Source: Spisula solida (Eukaryota; Mollusca; Bivalvia; Venerida; Mactridae). From it: DNA of 64,000 bases. The stretch spans positions 12,110,089 to 12,174,088 of the forward strand of contig OX365956.1 of the NCBI GenBank assembly GCA_947247005.1. The letters run 5' to 3'. Below are positions 28,101 to 43,100 of the stretch, one piece after another (positions within the stretch are counted from its first letter, which is position 1; each line of letters opens with the position of its first letter). The notes under the pieces were generated by a model that saw only the letters and a program-made list of their open reading frames with translations, did no database searches and had not been told where the DNA came from. A program made the position numbers and the translations under genes.

Positions 28101-31100
28101 CATACCGTTAATTATTTTCATTACCAGACGGATCTGGTCTGATTCACAAAGTCAGACATATGATGTTCACCTCAATCACAAAGCCATGCAGATATGATTC
28201 ATCACATTCATGAAGTCAGACAGATCTGGTTGGTCGCATTCATAAAGTCACACAGATCTGGTTGGTTGCATTCACAATGTCAGACAGATCTGGTTGGTTG
28301 CATTCACAAAGTCAGACAAATCTGGTTCACCACATTCATAAAGTCAGACAAATCTGGTTCGTCACATTCATAAAGTCAGACTGATCTGGTTCACCACATT
28401 CATAAAGTCAGACATATCTGGTTCATCACATTCACAAAGTCAGACAGATCTGGTTCACCACATTCATAAAGTCAGACAGAGCTGGTTCACCAAATTCACA
28501 AAGTTAGACATATCTGGTTCACCACATTTACAAAGCCAGGTAGATCTGGTTCATCACATTTACAAAGTCAGACAGATCTGGTTCATCACATTTACAAAGT
28601 CAGACAGATCTGGTTCATCACATTCATAAAGTCAGACAGATCTGGTTCATCACATTCATAAAGTCAGACAGATCTGGTTCATCACATTCATAAAGTCAGA
28701 CAGATCTGGTTCATCACATTTACAAAGTCAGACAGATCTGGTTCATCAGATTCATAAAGTCAGACATATCTGGTTCATCACATTCATAAAGTCAGACAGA
28801 TCTGGTTCACCACATTCATAAAGTCAGACAGAACTGGTTCACCACATTAACAAAGTTACACAGATCTTGTTCACCACATTCACAAAGTCACACAGATCTG
28901 GTTCACCACATTCACAAAGTCACACAGATCTGGTTCACCACATTCACAAAGTCAGAAAGATCTGGTTCATCACATTCATAAAGTCAGACAGATCTGGTTC
29001 ATCACATTCACAATGTCAGACAGATCTGGTTCATCACATTCATAAAGTCAGACAGATCTGGTTCACCACATTCATAAAGTCAGACAGAACTGGTTCACCA
29101 CATTCACAAAGTCACACAGATCTTGTTCACCACATTCACAAAGTCACACAGATCTGGTTCACCACATTCACAAAGTCACACAGATCTGGTTCACCACATT
29201 CACAAAGTCATACAGATCTGGTTCATCACATTCATAAAGTCAGACAGATCTGGTTCATCACATTCACAAAGTCAGACATATCTGGTTCACCACATTCATA
29301 AAGTCAGACAGATCTGGTTCACCACATTCATAAAGTCAGACAGCTCTGGATAATCACATTCATAAAGTCAGACAGATCTGGTTCATCACATTCATAAAGT
29401 CAGACAGCTCTGGTTAATCACATTCACAATGTCAGACAGAACCGGTTCACCAAATTCACAAAGTCAGACATATCTGGGTGACCACATTCACAATGTCATG
29501 TAATGAGGTGAACATTTTACATAATGTTTTATTTAGTTGTAACAATCAACCGTAAACGGTAAAAACGAAGGAATGAAGTATACGTAACAATCCTAACTGG
29601 TCACATTAACCACAAGAGCAATGTATGGAATTTAATAAACTCAGTTATGTTGCTCGCTCTGTTCGAGCCTCGCACGATACCATTGGTGATTCAAAGTTTT
29701 AAAAAGTAGTCTACTACTGTACATTGAGCCTAAGTTGTAAAAAGTTGTCTACTACCGGTACTGTACATTGAGCCTAAGAGCTGAGGCGATTTATATAATT
29801 TAAGTCCATCTTTTAAACTTACACTAAGGTCGGACGAATAAAGAGATCAGTAACACAGTATTGACTCTAACTAAACACAATGAGTACGTGCACACAGTAC
29901 TGGCACTAACTAAACACAGTGAATACTTTCACACAGTACTGGCACTAACTAAACACATTAAGTACTTTCACACAGAACTGGCACTAACTTAACACATTAA
30001 GTACTTTCACACAGAACTGGCACTAACTAAACACAGTGAGTACTTACACACAGTACTGGCACTAATCAAACACTATGAGTAATTTCACGCAGTACTGACA
30101 CAGTCTTAACAATTTGATTATTTTCACACAGTACTGTCACTAACTAAACACAGTTAGTACTTTCATACAGTACTGACCTTGACTAAACACAGTTAGTACA
30201 TTCATACAGTACTGTCCCTGACTAAACACAGTTAGTACTTTCATACAGTACTGACCTTGACTAAACACAGCAAGTACTTTCATACAGTACTGTCCCTGAC
30301 TAAACACAGTTAGTACTTTCATACAGTACTGACCCTGACTAAACACAGTTGGTGATTCATACAGTACTGTCACTAACTAAACACAGTTAGTACTTTCATA
30401 CAGTACTGACCTTGACTAAACACAGTTAGTACATTCATACAGTACTGTCCCTGACTAAACACAGTTAGTACTTTCATACAGTACTGACCTTGACTAAACA
30501 CAGCAAGTACTTTCATACAGTACTGTCCCTGACTAAACACAGTTAGTACTTTCATACAGTACTGACCCTGACTAAACACAGTTAGTACTTTCATACAGTA
30601 CAGTACTGTCACTAACTAAACACAGTTAGTACTTTCATACAGTACTGACCCTGACTAAACACAGTTGGTACTTTTACACAGTACTGACCCTGACTAAACA
30701 CAGTTAGTACTTTCATACAGTACTGACCTAGACTAAACACAGTTAGTACTTTCACACAGTACTGACCCTGACTAAACACAGTTAGTACTTTCATACAGTA
30801 TTGACCCTGACTAAACACAGTTAGTACTTTCACACAGTACTGACCCTGACTAAACACAGTTAGTACTTTCATACAGTACTGTCACTAACTAAAGACAGTT
30901 AGTACTTTCATACAGTACTGACCCTGACTGAACACAGTTGGTACTTTCACACAGTACTGACCCTGACTAAACACAGTTAGTACTTTCATACAGTACTGTC
31001 ACTAACTAAAGACAGTTAGTACTTTCATACAGTACTGACCCTGACTGAACACAGTTGGTACTTTCACACAGTACTGACCCTGACTAAACACAGTTAGTAC

Positions 31101-34100
31101 TTTCATACAGTACTGTCACTAACTAAACACAGTTAGTACTTTCATACAGTACTGACCCTGACTAAACACAGTTGGTACTTTTACACAGTACTGACCCTGA
31201 CTAAACACAGTTAGTACTTTCATACAGTACTGTCACTAACTAAACACAGTTAGTACTTTCACACAGTACTGACCTTGACTAAACACAGTTAGTACTTTCA
31301 TACAGTATTGACCCTGACTAAACACAGTTAGTACTTTCACACAGTACTGACCCTGACTAAACACAGTTAGTACTTTCATACAGTACTGTCACTAACTAAA
31401 GACAGTTAGTACTTTCATACAGTACTGACCCTGACTGAACACAGTTGGTACTTTCACACAGTACTGACCCTGACTAAACACAGTTAGTACTTTCATACAG
31501 TACTGTCACTAACTCAACACAGTTAGTACTTTCACACAGTACTGACCTTGACTAAACACAGTTAGTACTTTCATACAGTATTGACCCTGACTAAACACAG
31601 TTAGTACTTTCACAAAGTACTAACCCTGACTAAACACAGTTAGTACTTTCATACAGTACTGTCACTAACTAAACACAGTTAGTACTTTCATACAGTACTG
31701 ACCCTAACTAAACACAGTTACTAATTTCACACAGTAATGACCCTGACTAAACACAGTTAGTACTTTCATACAGTATTGACCCTGACTAAACACAGTTAGT
31801 ACTTTCACAAAGTACTGACCCTGACTAAACACAGTTAGTACTTTCATACAGTACTGTGACTAACTAAACACAGTAAGTACTTTCATACAGTACTGACCCT
31901 GACTAAACACAGTTAGTACTTTCATACAGTACTGACCCTGACTAAACACAGTTAGTACTTTCATACAGTACTGACCCTGACTAACCACAGTTAGTACTTT
32001 CATACAGTATTGACCCTGACTAAACACAGTTAGTACTTTTACACAGTACTGACCCTGACTAAACACAGTTAGTACTTTCATACAGTACTGACCCTGACTA
32101 ACCACAGTTAGTACTTTCATACAGTATTGACCCTGACTAAACACAGTTAGTACTTTTACACAGTACTGACCCTGACTAAACACAGTTAGTACTTTCATAC
32201 AGTACTGTAACTAACTAAACACAGTTAGTACTTTCATACAGTACTGACCCTAACTAAACACAGTTACTAATTTCACACAGTACTGACCCTGACTAAACAC
32301 AGTTAGTACTTTCATACAGTACTGTCACTAACTAAACACAGTTAGTACTTTCATACAGTACTGACCCTAACTAAACACAGTTACTACTTTCACACAGTAC
32401 TGACCCTGACTTAACACAGTTAGTACTTTCATACAGTACTGACCTAGACTAAACACAGTTAGTACTTTCATACAGTACTGACCCTGACTAAACACAGTTA
32501 GTACTTTCATACAGTACTGACCCTGACTCAACACAGTTACTACTTTCACACAGTACTGACCCTGACTAAACACAGTTAGTATTTTCACACAGTACTGACC
32601 CTGACTAAACACAGTTAGTACTTTCATACAGTACTGAACCTGACTAAACACAGTTAGTACTTTCATACAGTACTGTCACTAAATAAACACAGTTAGTACT
32701 TTCATACAGTAATGTCACTAACTAAACACAGTTAGTACTTTCATACAGTACTGACCCTGACTAAACAGTTAGTACTTTCATACAGTACTGACCCTGACTA
32801 AACACAGTAAGTACTTTCATACAGTACTGTCCCTGACTAAACACAGTTAGTTCTTTCATACAGTAATGACCCTGACTAAACACAGTTAGTACTTTCATAC
32901 AGTATTGACCCTGACTAAACACAGTTAGTACTTTCACACAGTACTGTACTCTAACTAACTAAACACAGTTACTACGTTCACGCAATTATAACAGTAACAA
33001 AACATAGTTAGCACTGTCATACATTTTGCCATATAAAGCAAACAACGTAGTGGTGAATGCATATCTAGTGTTTGACATGGAAGATTCACAACTAGTATAA
33101 TGGGGGAATAAACGTTGAATACCGAAATAATAAAAAAAGAAACATTCAACTCTTAATTCGTGGTATTTAAACCTTAAATATGTGCATTTCTACCGCGTCT
33201 GTTATTATCACGGACGATGTTAACATATCGTATTTATACGCAAAATTGCACGCCATTTGTGTTTATTAAATCTTACGTGAAATATTATGTATGTGCTGGA
33301 AGGTGATAGCATTAAATAACCTTGCTATGTACTGAAAACATTTATCATTCACGGATACGTTATATCAAAATATTCATGAATGTATCTAGTAGTTAATGTA
33401 TTGCTGTTGACAAGACTCGTACAGCATAGTATACAACACACGTCATCCATAGCATATTATATACAAATATATAGGTCATGCTTTAATGATCCTACTAAAT
33501 ATATAATTGTATTCTACCTCTAGGTAGATGCAATGTCTTCAAACTCATGAGAGAAATAAGTGCCATGTATGAACAAGCATAAAACCTTGAACACTACCTT
33601 GAATAACAAACCTCCTGATTATTATTTGTATTAAACTTTCTTGTTTATTTTTTACTTTCTTTCCCATTTCAATTGAGTAGTTAATTCAACATTTAGGAGG
33701 AAGCATTATAATAGATCTTGTCATTTACTCCGTCTCTCGTGGGTACTCCAATTCCGGATGTGACAGCTAGTTGATTAATACATAATTGCCGTTGCCACTA
33801 CAGGATGGATGCTGTGGAATGTGACAGCTAGTTGATTAATACATAGTTGCCGTTGCCACTACAGGATGGATGCTGTGGAATGTGACAGCAAGTTGATTAA
33901 TACATAGGTGCCGTTGCCACTACAGGATGGAATCTGTGGAATGTGACAGCTAATTGATTAATACATAGTTGCCGTTGCCACTACAGGATGGATGCTGTGG
34001 AATGTGACAGCTAGTTGATTAATACATAGGTGCCGTTGCCACTACAGGATGGATGCTGTGGAATGTGACAGCTAGTTGAATAATACATAGGTGCCGTTGC

Positions 34101-37100
34101 CACTACAGGATGGATGCTGTTGACGGAGAAACTCGGATAGATTTATCAGATATTTTTCACTATACAACTGGGATAGCATATATAAACACATAACCGTCGT
34201 AAAAAGTACTCACCGCAGTTCATTAACAACACATCGATCATAACCGATGTCCGACGTACTGTTGGTAGCATGCTTGTCAATCTGAAACCAATTCAAGAAA
34301 AAGAAAATACATCGGGTTTACTATGACTGGTCTGCACATTCTTCCCGTTAGAAATGGTTCCCATAATATATTTCATATGAATCAAAAGACGAATTTAAGG
34401 TGATAGAGTTATATTTGGGTATAAAGTCGGGGTATAAATAAGGTCTAACTTTACATTTCATTGTCACAAAAGGTTGGGGAGTTACATAGTGAATTGAACA
34501 TTAGATTGCCTCCATACCTCGGCACAGAAGTCCTTGGATATTGTATGAAACACTTCCGAGTCTGTGTCATTCATATCTTCAGTATAATTCATGTTGCTGA
34601 TAGTAGCGGACACATCATATACACCAGTCACATCAGCTGGGGAGATAATTGTGCAATAAAATAATCTAGCGTAAATATACATTTAACAAAGACAAGTATC
34701 ATCACTGAATGTTAGGGAAATACATGTAGGCCTATATAATTATATGAGCCATTCTCCAGGAAATCCGGGCTTAGTGACATTATATAGGAATTGTGTAATA
34801 AGATACAGATAAGGCTCAAAAATGAGAAAAAAGTCATGTTCGTTGAATTAACTTTAAGTAATTGGATAGTATAGTACTATCCATGAGATTCAAATTTTCT
34901 CATGAATTATGTTGAAATAACCTCTGCAGTTGCTATGGTGGCCCATTTCTGAAAAGTACCCATATTGAGAAAAACGAGGGGTTAGTGATTAGAATCAGTA
35001 GCTACCTTTCTCTCATGCAAGTATTCATGTTTTTAAAATAGTATATTAAACTAAGAATATAATTCTAAATTATGATACATTTTGAAACATTTGCGTCGAT
35101 AATTTATGAAATACTGGAATTCTGAAGTGTTAGTTAATGTAACGTAAAATAAGTTTGAATGACGTTAGCGACGTCACTCTCAAAAAAGCAGACGGGAGTG
35201 GATAGTTCTAAGGGCCTGTACTTTTGTAAGTGGGTTTTTTCTTTGCTCAAATTTTCAGAAATTGTTCATAAGAGTCTTGTCTTTCTAACGCCATAATTAT
35301 TATCTTGATTTTCATAACATTGTCACTTAGCCCGGTTTTCCTGGAGAGCGGCTCATATATAATTGAATGATGGGTCTTTGTTTGACGAGGAATGATTACG
35401 ATAAGTCCATGCAGTCTAACAATATATTTAACTGAGGTCATTGCACTCGCATTCAAATTCAAAAGAAACCTAAATATTCTTGTCGTTAGGCACCCTAACA
35501 AACGGATTATTTTATATCTCGTGTTCGTTCGTATCGAGTGTTTTTAAATATATGAGTCAGTCTCCATGAAAACCTGCTATATTGACATTATGTAATTACA
35601 TTTACTATTATGTAACAAGGTTGATATAAAGCTCTAAAATGAGAAAAATACATATCTATTGATTCTACTATAAGTAATTTTCCAATATACATGTAGTATT
35701 ATATCGAAATCACATACTTCGTTGCTGTGGTGACCAATTTCGGAAAAGTACTCTGGTTGAGAAAACGAGGAGTTAGCGGTATAAAGTTGTAAAATGCAAA
35801 CCATTTTGATTTTGATGTATATCTTAACAAATTAAAACATAATTCTAAAACATGATACTATTTTGAACAGTTTACGTCTAGAATTGATCAAATGATGTAA
35901 TTGTGGCCGCGACTGCGACTTTTGGGCTTACGCGCAAAATGACGTCGTTGAGTAAACGTCGTAAATAAACGTGACATAAAAATACTCACATAATTTCTTG
36001 AATATGGACATTAAACGTCGCCAAATGACAAGAAAACGTGTTTTTTTAAATTAATTGTTGACATGAGAAAAGAATGTTGATTTCTACCGATAGTTTAGTG
36101 AGAAGAAAGCGATAGTTTGGTGACGGAATTGGTTTTCTGGCGATCGATTCGCAGTCATCTCCCTTGATAATATTTCACGTCTGACACATTTCGGAAATAA
36201 AAACTGTTCATTTTGCCGTCTTAAGTGCACTTCGAACAGTTGATGTCTACACCATTATCAACAAACAAGGCTAGGTAAGTCATGCTCCATTTAACACTCG
36301 CTAATTTGTCTGATTATTGAACAATATGTGTTTTTGTACCGTTTTTATTGATGTCAAACCCGGAAGTGGTGTCTTCATGTTTTTTTTACCAACAAAATGG
36401 GCGCTGTAAATTCAAATTTATATTGAATCATCAACGTGTACTAACGTTCTAGACTACTGTATTTCATGTGCACGATAGACCTAGCTGTATTGACATAGTT
36501 ATACAATTTGGAGAATTAATGTATCATGTACATGATCGCCAGCTATCAATGTTCGAAGTTCAAGCAAGTTAAACTTAAAGCATCATCGGACTGGAAATCT
36601 GATATTGATAGAAGGTGGAGGAGTGTAGTGATTATAAATTCTCATAATAACACTCTCAACTTACAGTCTTGCTTTTGGGTTAACCTTTAAATATTCAATA
36701 ACATGATTAGGACTAGGACAATCTGTTTGTCATGGTGGTCTAGGTTTAGTAGACCCCTACTTGGAAACGTATGTGCATTTTCTCATTCAATAAGTTTCCC
36801 TTGTATGCATACTGGTATGCTTCTTTGTAGCTATTAAATAGACACCTACACCAGTCAACTTGTACTTATATGGAGCAAATTGAGTGCATGCCACATGTTG
36901 TTGACTTTTAGATGCAACCTTGATTTCAAAAGTGAACATGAATTATGTAAGCTATATCAAGATCCTGTGAAACCAACTAGGTATCACTAAGAAGACACTT
37001 ACCTGGGTATATGGTATGACTCAGGATACCACATTCATGTATATACTTGTAGCATCTAGACCTATATGGCAAGGAAGCTACATACATGTATACCATTTTC

Positions 37101-40100
37101 TCTCTTTTGTATGACATGCCCAAGGGTCAGTCACAATATATTGCCAACACTCATAGCAGAACCTCTTCAAGTGAGCTAATAGAAGTGATACTTTTGATTC
37201 TACAGCACTGGTAGGTTGTGGTTTCCCAAGATTCATTCTTCAACCTTCTACTCTCAAAGTGGATTTAAACATTGTCTTTATTCAATTAGTTTCATTTATT
37301 TTAAATAATGTTAGCACTCTTTTTTCAGAAAAATGACAGTGTTATATCTGATGATAGCAGTATTGATGCAAGTGATTGAACATAAACAGGTATTATTATC
37401 ATCTGTACATTTAATATTGTATTTTTTTAAATTTCATTAGAATGACTTTTATAAATGAATATTAGTTTAAAAATAAATATCATTAGATTATACTTTATTT
37501 TTCTACCTACTGTATATATTTTCATTAATACTGTAAACCTTTAAAATATTAATGATTTCTACTTTCACTTTCTTTCAGTTACCTGCTTTTGTACCCTTTT
37601 GACAGTTTATGTGACCACGCAGGGTGATAACAGTTCTATTCAATGATGAATCCTTACAGGTATACATTTTTTACATTCATTTTTGTAATTATTGTTTATA
37701 GATTCTAATATTTAAAATTTATAGCAAACATTGTGTCTTACCTAATACCATATTTTGTATGCATTATGTTGTATTTGTGCTTAATTCATTATTGCTTTTT
37801 ATTCAGTCTGAAATTTAAATTTTATAAACATGATTTTTGTACACCATTTATGGATTTCAATATAATATAAATCATAGATAAAAGTTTAATATAAATTACA
37901 GGCATTGGATAAATTGTATTATGTAATATCTGACCTATTATTTTCTCATTTAAAGACACCACACAGCTTCTGAGATGTCAATGGAAAACCATCATCATGA
38001 CTGTAGAAGAAACAGAATGATATTCAATATGAATGTGTTACACATTAACTAACTGTTCTCTTTGTGATGTAACGTTATTCACATTTAATACCTAGTCAAA
38101 CAGTGATGCTTGCACAACACAATATTTAATATGAAGATGTGTGTTTGAGCCAAATCATCCCATTCACTGGCCTAACTTATAGTTATGAATGAAAATGGCT
38201 TCTCAGAACCATGACTATCTAGTACAGACAGAGTCAACACATGATTATAATTATCATACCAGTACATGGTGTGTTGTTTTTCAATTGTTTTCACTTACAT
38301 TGTATTCATGATTTGGTTTAAGTTAAAAGCATGTGCTTGTAAACATTTGTGTACATGAATTTATAACCTGGGTTCTAAGAAACTGTCTTTATAAAGACAG
38401 CTAGCATATCACAGGCCAGATTATATTCCAAAATTTATTTTAATTTCTGCAGTTCACCACATGTTATTTCTGGTGTTTCCTAGAAAGAAGGCATTTGTCT
38501 AAGAACCACTGTCCAAATATTACCCAATCCACAGGTTAATTAGTGTAATATGTACCATTATGAACATTTTCTGACACACAAGAACATTCATTTAAACTTT
38601 TTTCATTTTTTCCAAAATAGGTTCTAAACGGGTTCCATATTGTCCTTGACATTGGATTTGTTTATGGTGCATACTACTCCTACATTTTATTGTTATGGCC
38701 TTAACATTTATAAAAGATTTCTTATCCTGTAATAAATACACTTATATTACATAAAAGATGTTATAACAAATCTATTTAGAGAATAATTTATTAAAAACTA
38801 TCTGAAAAATACATGAAACTCTCTTTTCTTCAGATAATTTCTGTTGCTATGCAGAATATTCTATATTGTCAAGGAAATAATTAAAGGACAATGTTAAAAT
38901 GAACACTTTAATAAGGTGTATGGTAAGGGACCAGTAAATTGTAGTAATGATTTAGATGTTGTTGTGTCAAGCTTTAGATTTATGCTATATGTGTTGACTG
39001 CCATAAGCATGTTTAATTGGAAGATTATTGATAACCTGTCATTTATTGGAAATCATGTTTTTGATTATTCTTGAATACACATAAATTGCACACTTCAGCA
39101 AGTATGTTCTTTTAAATTGCATGTTTAAATATTGCTCTAAACTTTACATGATGAGTTTTGCAAATTCCATACTGCTCTAGTTAATCACCACAGTATTTTG
39201 TCAATATTTTGATTTATCTCACTGTTGCTAGGCAACCACAAAAATGTAAAGTTCAAAATTATGTAATTAAACAATAAGACACATTGGTGATGAAAATAAA
39301 ACATATCTAAAGTATATTATGTGTTGTCTGTTTATTGTTACGACATGCTTGTTCTGCCTGAATGATTCTAGACCTAGAATAGTTATTTTGGAATAAAAAG
39401 GATGTTCCTTAGTAACATTAAAATTGCCATAACTTGGTAATTATTCAAGATATCAACATGGAATTTACATGATTTGAAATCTAAAGGTCCAGTTATTACA
39501 ATGATACTAAAAATAAAAAGGTGGTTTATGACCCACTCTCATAGTGGCATCCTCATGTGCTAAATCTTGTATTTTGTAAATATTTAGCGGTTGCTAGGTA
39601 ACCAAAATATAGTTGGTTATTATTTTGAACGGTTTTACAACTAAGAATCTTTGTGACGCCAAATGTACAAATCAAGTATGACATGATGTCTTGGTTAGCT
39701 GATTAAATGTGCTTAACACACAGCATAGTTGTTACAATATTTGCACCAGAAATGGTGTAATTTTGAAGGAATACAGGCATCTACATAATCGTCATAAATC
39801 ACTCAATTTTCAGAACATCGACATGATATTTGCAAAATTTGAAACGTTTTTCTTCAAAGGTTATTGTGACATTAAAAGCTGAACAATTGCATCTTGAACA
39901 ACTATCAGAATGGCATCCACATGTGTTAAATTGTGTTTTTTGTAAATATTTAGCGGTTGCTAGGCAACCAAAAAAAAAGTTGACATAATTTTTCACTGAT
40001 GTGCAACCTAAAACATTTGTGACAACAAATGAACAAACCAAATATAATATGATGTGTGGTAAACCGTTTAAATGTGTTTAATTAACAGAATAATTGTTTC

Positions 40101-43100
40101 AGTTTTTACTTCTAAAACAGTGCAATTTTGAACGAATCACCAACTACTAGGTGTCAACAAAACAGTCATAAATCACTGAATTTTCAAGATATCGACCTAA
40201 AATTTTCAGAATTTGGAAATTTAAACTTTAGAGATAACTGTTACATTAAAAACTGAAAATGTGATTTTTTACCCACTAGCCCAAAAATCGCAGTCGCAGC
40301 CACAATTATGAAATTATCGTTGCAATAACGTCGACTAACATTCCAATGACGTTTGCGACGTCACACAAAAAGCACCTAATAAGGACTGTACAAAAACAGC
40401 TGTAACTGCCTTAAAACTCAAGATATTTACAAAATTTCTTTTGCATTTTGCCTCATTAACATGTTCCTGTAAGACTATGGAACATTTCAAAATCAATATT
40501 TTTGTCAAAATAGCAGAATTTCCTGGAGACTGGCTCATATATATTCCACCTCGGAATATCACCAAGCTTAAATATAGCTCATCAGCTTCCATTATCCCAT
40601 AGGAAACCTTTACATAATAAACATTGCCAGACAAGCATCATTGGTGCACTCTGCTTGGGTTATGTACTCGCCCAATCACTCACAATACATATACCAATGT
40701 GCCAAATATACGCAATTCAGAAAAAGACAGACACTCTTTGCAAGAAAGCCAAAGGCTAAATACCTTATGTGGACTGTTTAAAACCATGTTCGATTCTTAA
40801 CGTTTATAAGATTTAACCTCTAATTAGACATCAGATTGGACTTATACAGCTACATTTGCCTTGGCCCAGACTGAATCTGACTTACAAGTGGTATGTGACG
40901 TAATATTTGGCTAAGAACGAAAGTGACACTCTGTCAACAAAAGGTTAAAATCAACCGCAAATAATGTATTCTTTTACCGATTTTACCGAGACATATTCGA
41001 CGCCAAAGCCAAGCATGAGTACAATCAACGCGATTTACCATTTTTTGTGCAATAGGTCAAAGGCAGTTCTGCCGGCTTCGAACAAAAACAGTGATCTTTT
41101 TTTGAAACATATGAGTTGCATAGAAAGTACTCATTCTCGGTTTGAGAGTCGAGCAAGTCACGTAAACATCGATAAAATTTTATTTGCATTCTTAGCCAAA
41201 AACGTGTTTTGTCGACACTGTGACTGAAACACAGCAACATAACAACACGGATATCTTTTGTATGTTTGATACTTTAGCGAATATTTTTAGCGTATCATTG
41301 TACAATCGGTTATATAGTTGTATACATACATTCAGTGTCTGATCCCTGCAACATCACATACGTAATGACAGCACCCATTGCCAGCAACATCAGAACGAGT
41401 ATTGTTAGTATCAGTATTTTACATGATCTGCTTAAACCCGAATCTCGTTTTTTGCCATAACTGGTCGTTCCGTCAGATACACTGCTTGGGGGGTAATCCA
41501 ATCCCGGCTGTCCATTCCATTTGGTCCGTATCTGAAACGCAAGCAGAATATGACATACTGATTCAATCATTGAAATAAACTCAATAGTATTGTTACTGCA
41601 CACTGATCAGCTTAGTTTATACAGGGTGTCCCAAAAAAAACGGAGACCTACCTAAAACCCTTATATCTTATTTAATTTTAATGAATTTTACTGTTTTTTG
41701 TGAGAGTGAAAAAATTATCTCTACTTCTGAAATATGTACTTAGTAATATGTTTTGATTAAAATAAGAAGTGACGTCATCATTTTACCTATAGCGTCATTT
41801 CTGGTTATTTTGCTGACTTGCGTGGAAAATGCCATCACGATTGAAAACATGGGAGGTAACTCGGGGTATTGGTCTTAAAAATCACTATTATGATGCTGGT
41901 AGTTTGAATTGTGTTTATCCATTGATGTTTTGTCATTGACAATGTGTTCTTGATAAAATGGAAAAAGGTACGATTGTTTAACCTTGGTCCCTGTTTGTTT
42001 GGACACCCTGTACTTGTTCACTTTACGTCGATTATGAAACTTCTTATAACAATCACTGTCGACACTTCATTCGTGTTAGTGTCCATCGATATGAGGGTAA
42101 GCCAGGCTTCAATTTTATGCCGATCGACTAGCATTTACATGTGTTTAGTCGCGGTTACGGCATCTCCTGCACTCAAAGCGGACTCTCGACTACTAGACCA
42201 TAGGCGGATCCAACGGGGGGGGGCGGACCCGGCGTACGTCCCCCCCCCCCCCCCCTAAAATCGCCAAAGTAAAGTCAATTCATTTGTTGTATCACACTAA
42301 ATCACATATTTAAAGTCATTTTTGTTCTGCTTTCTGCGCGCACAGCGCGCAATTAGCATTTTCCACTAACCACAGACACTTCGATAGACTCTCTGTCGCC
42401 CCGTTATTCAGGTATTACTTATAAAATATGCACTTTTTGGGCATTATAAGAAGGTACTTTGATGCAAGCACATAAGGCGCGACATGTTCGAGGAGTGTTT
42501 GTCTAAGCATTAAAAATCACTAAAATCGAGGAGCTACCGGGGTGATTCGCCCCCCCTGGTCCCCCTAGCAGGGCTTTGCCCTGCACCCACCAGGGGTCCT
42601 TGCGCCCCCCTGGACCCCCAGCTCATTTTTCATTTCACGCCCCCCCCCTAACAATAAATCCTGGACCGCCCCTGTAGAATATCAAGTGTTTGCTGTTTAC
42701 TCACAACATAACAAAATAATACTGTAAATTTATACCTAAAACACAACCTCTGTAGTATGAAACGACTCAATACAATTCACGTAACATGATAGTTGTTACA
42801 GGACAGACAACGTTAACAACCAAAGATTCACTCAGTTCAGTACGACTTTATTATCAAATGTATATATTATCAGATCTAGATATATATGAGCCAGTCTCCA
42901 GGAAAACCTGCTTTATTGGCATTATGTAATAACTGCATGTAACAAGGTTTTAAAAAGCTTTCAAATAAGAAAAAATGACATATCTATAGGTTCAATTTTA
43001 AGTCATTTATCCATATATCACTATATCTTAGCTTTATAATGTCTTTTGAATTCTGTCGAAATCACTTACTTCGTTGCTATGGTGACCAATTTCAGAAAAC

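Larger units (their letters stand above)
35548..40544. mobile_element. 600-bp inverted-repeat family, copy 2, split by a 4.4-kb insertion
   Basis: The left end ATATATGAGTCAGTCTCCATG and the right end CCTGGAGACTGGCTCATATA belong to the same family as copies 1 and 3. Removing 35898-40308 restores an element of about 590 bp whose internal order matches the other two copies. Confidence 0.75.

Noticed and set aside
28867..32666. Repetitive ORFs of 76-144 codons
   Set aside because: They are translations of the 32-bp and 39-bp arrays, not genes.
26641..34119. Regular repeats considered as CRISPR arrays
   Set aside because: The units abut without unique spacers and the sequence is clearly eukaryotic.
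41622..42010. Intact mariner transposase
   Set aside because: The element is only 389 bp and any transposase sequence is limited to a short start-like stretch.
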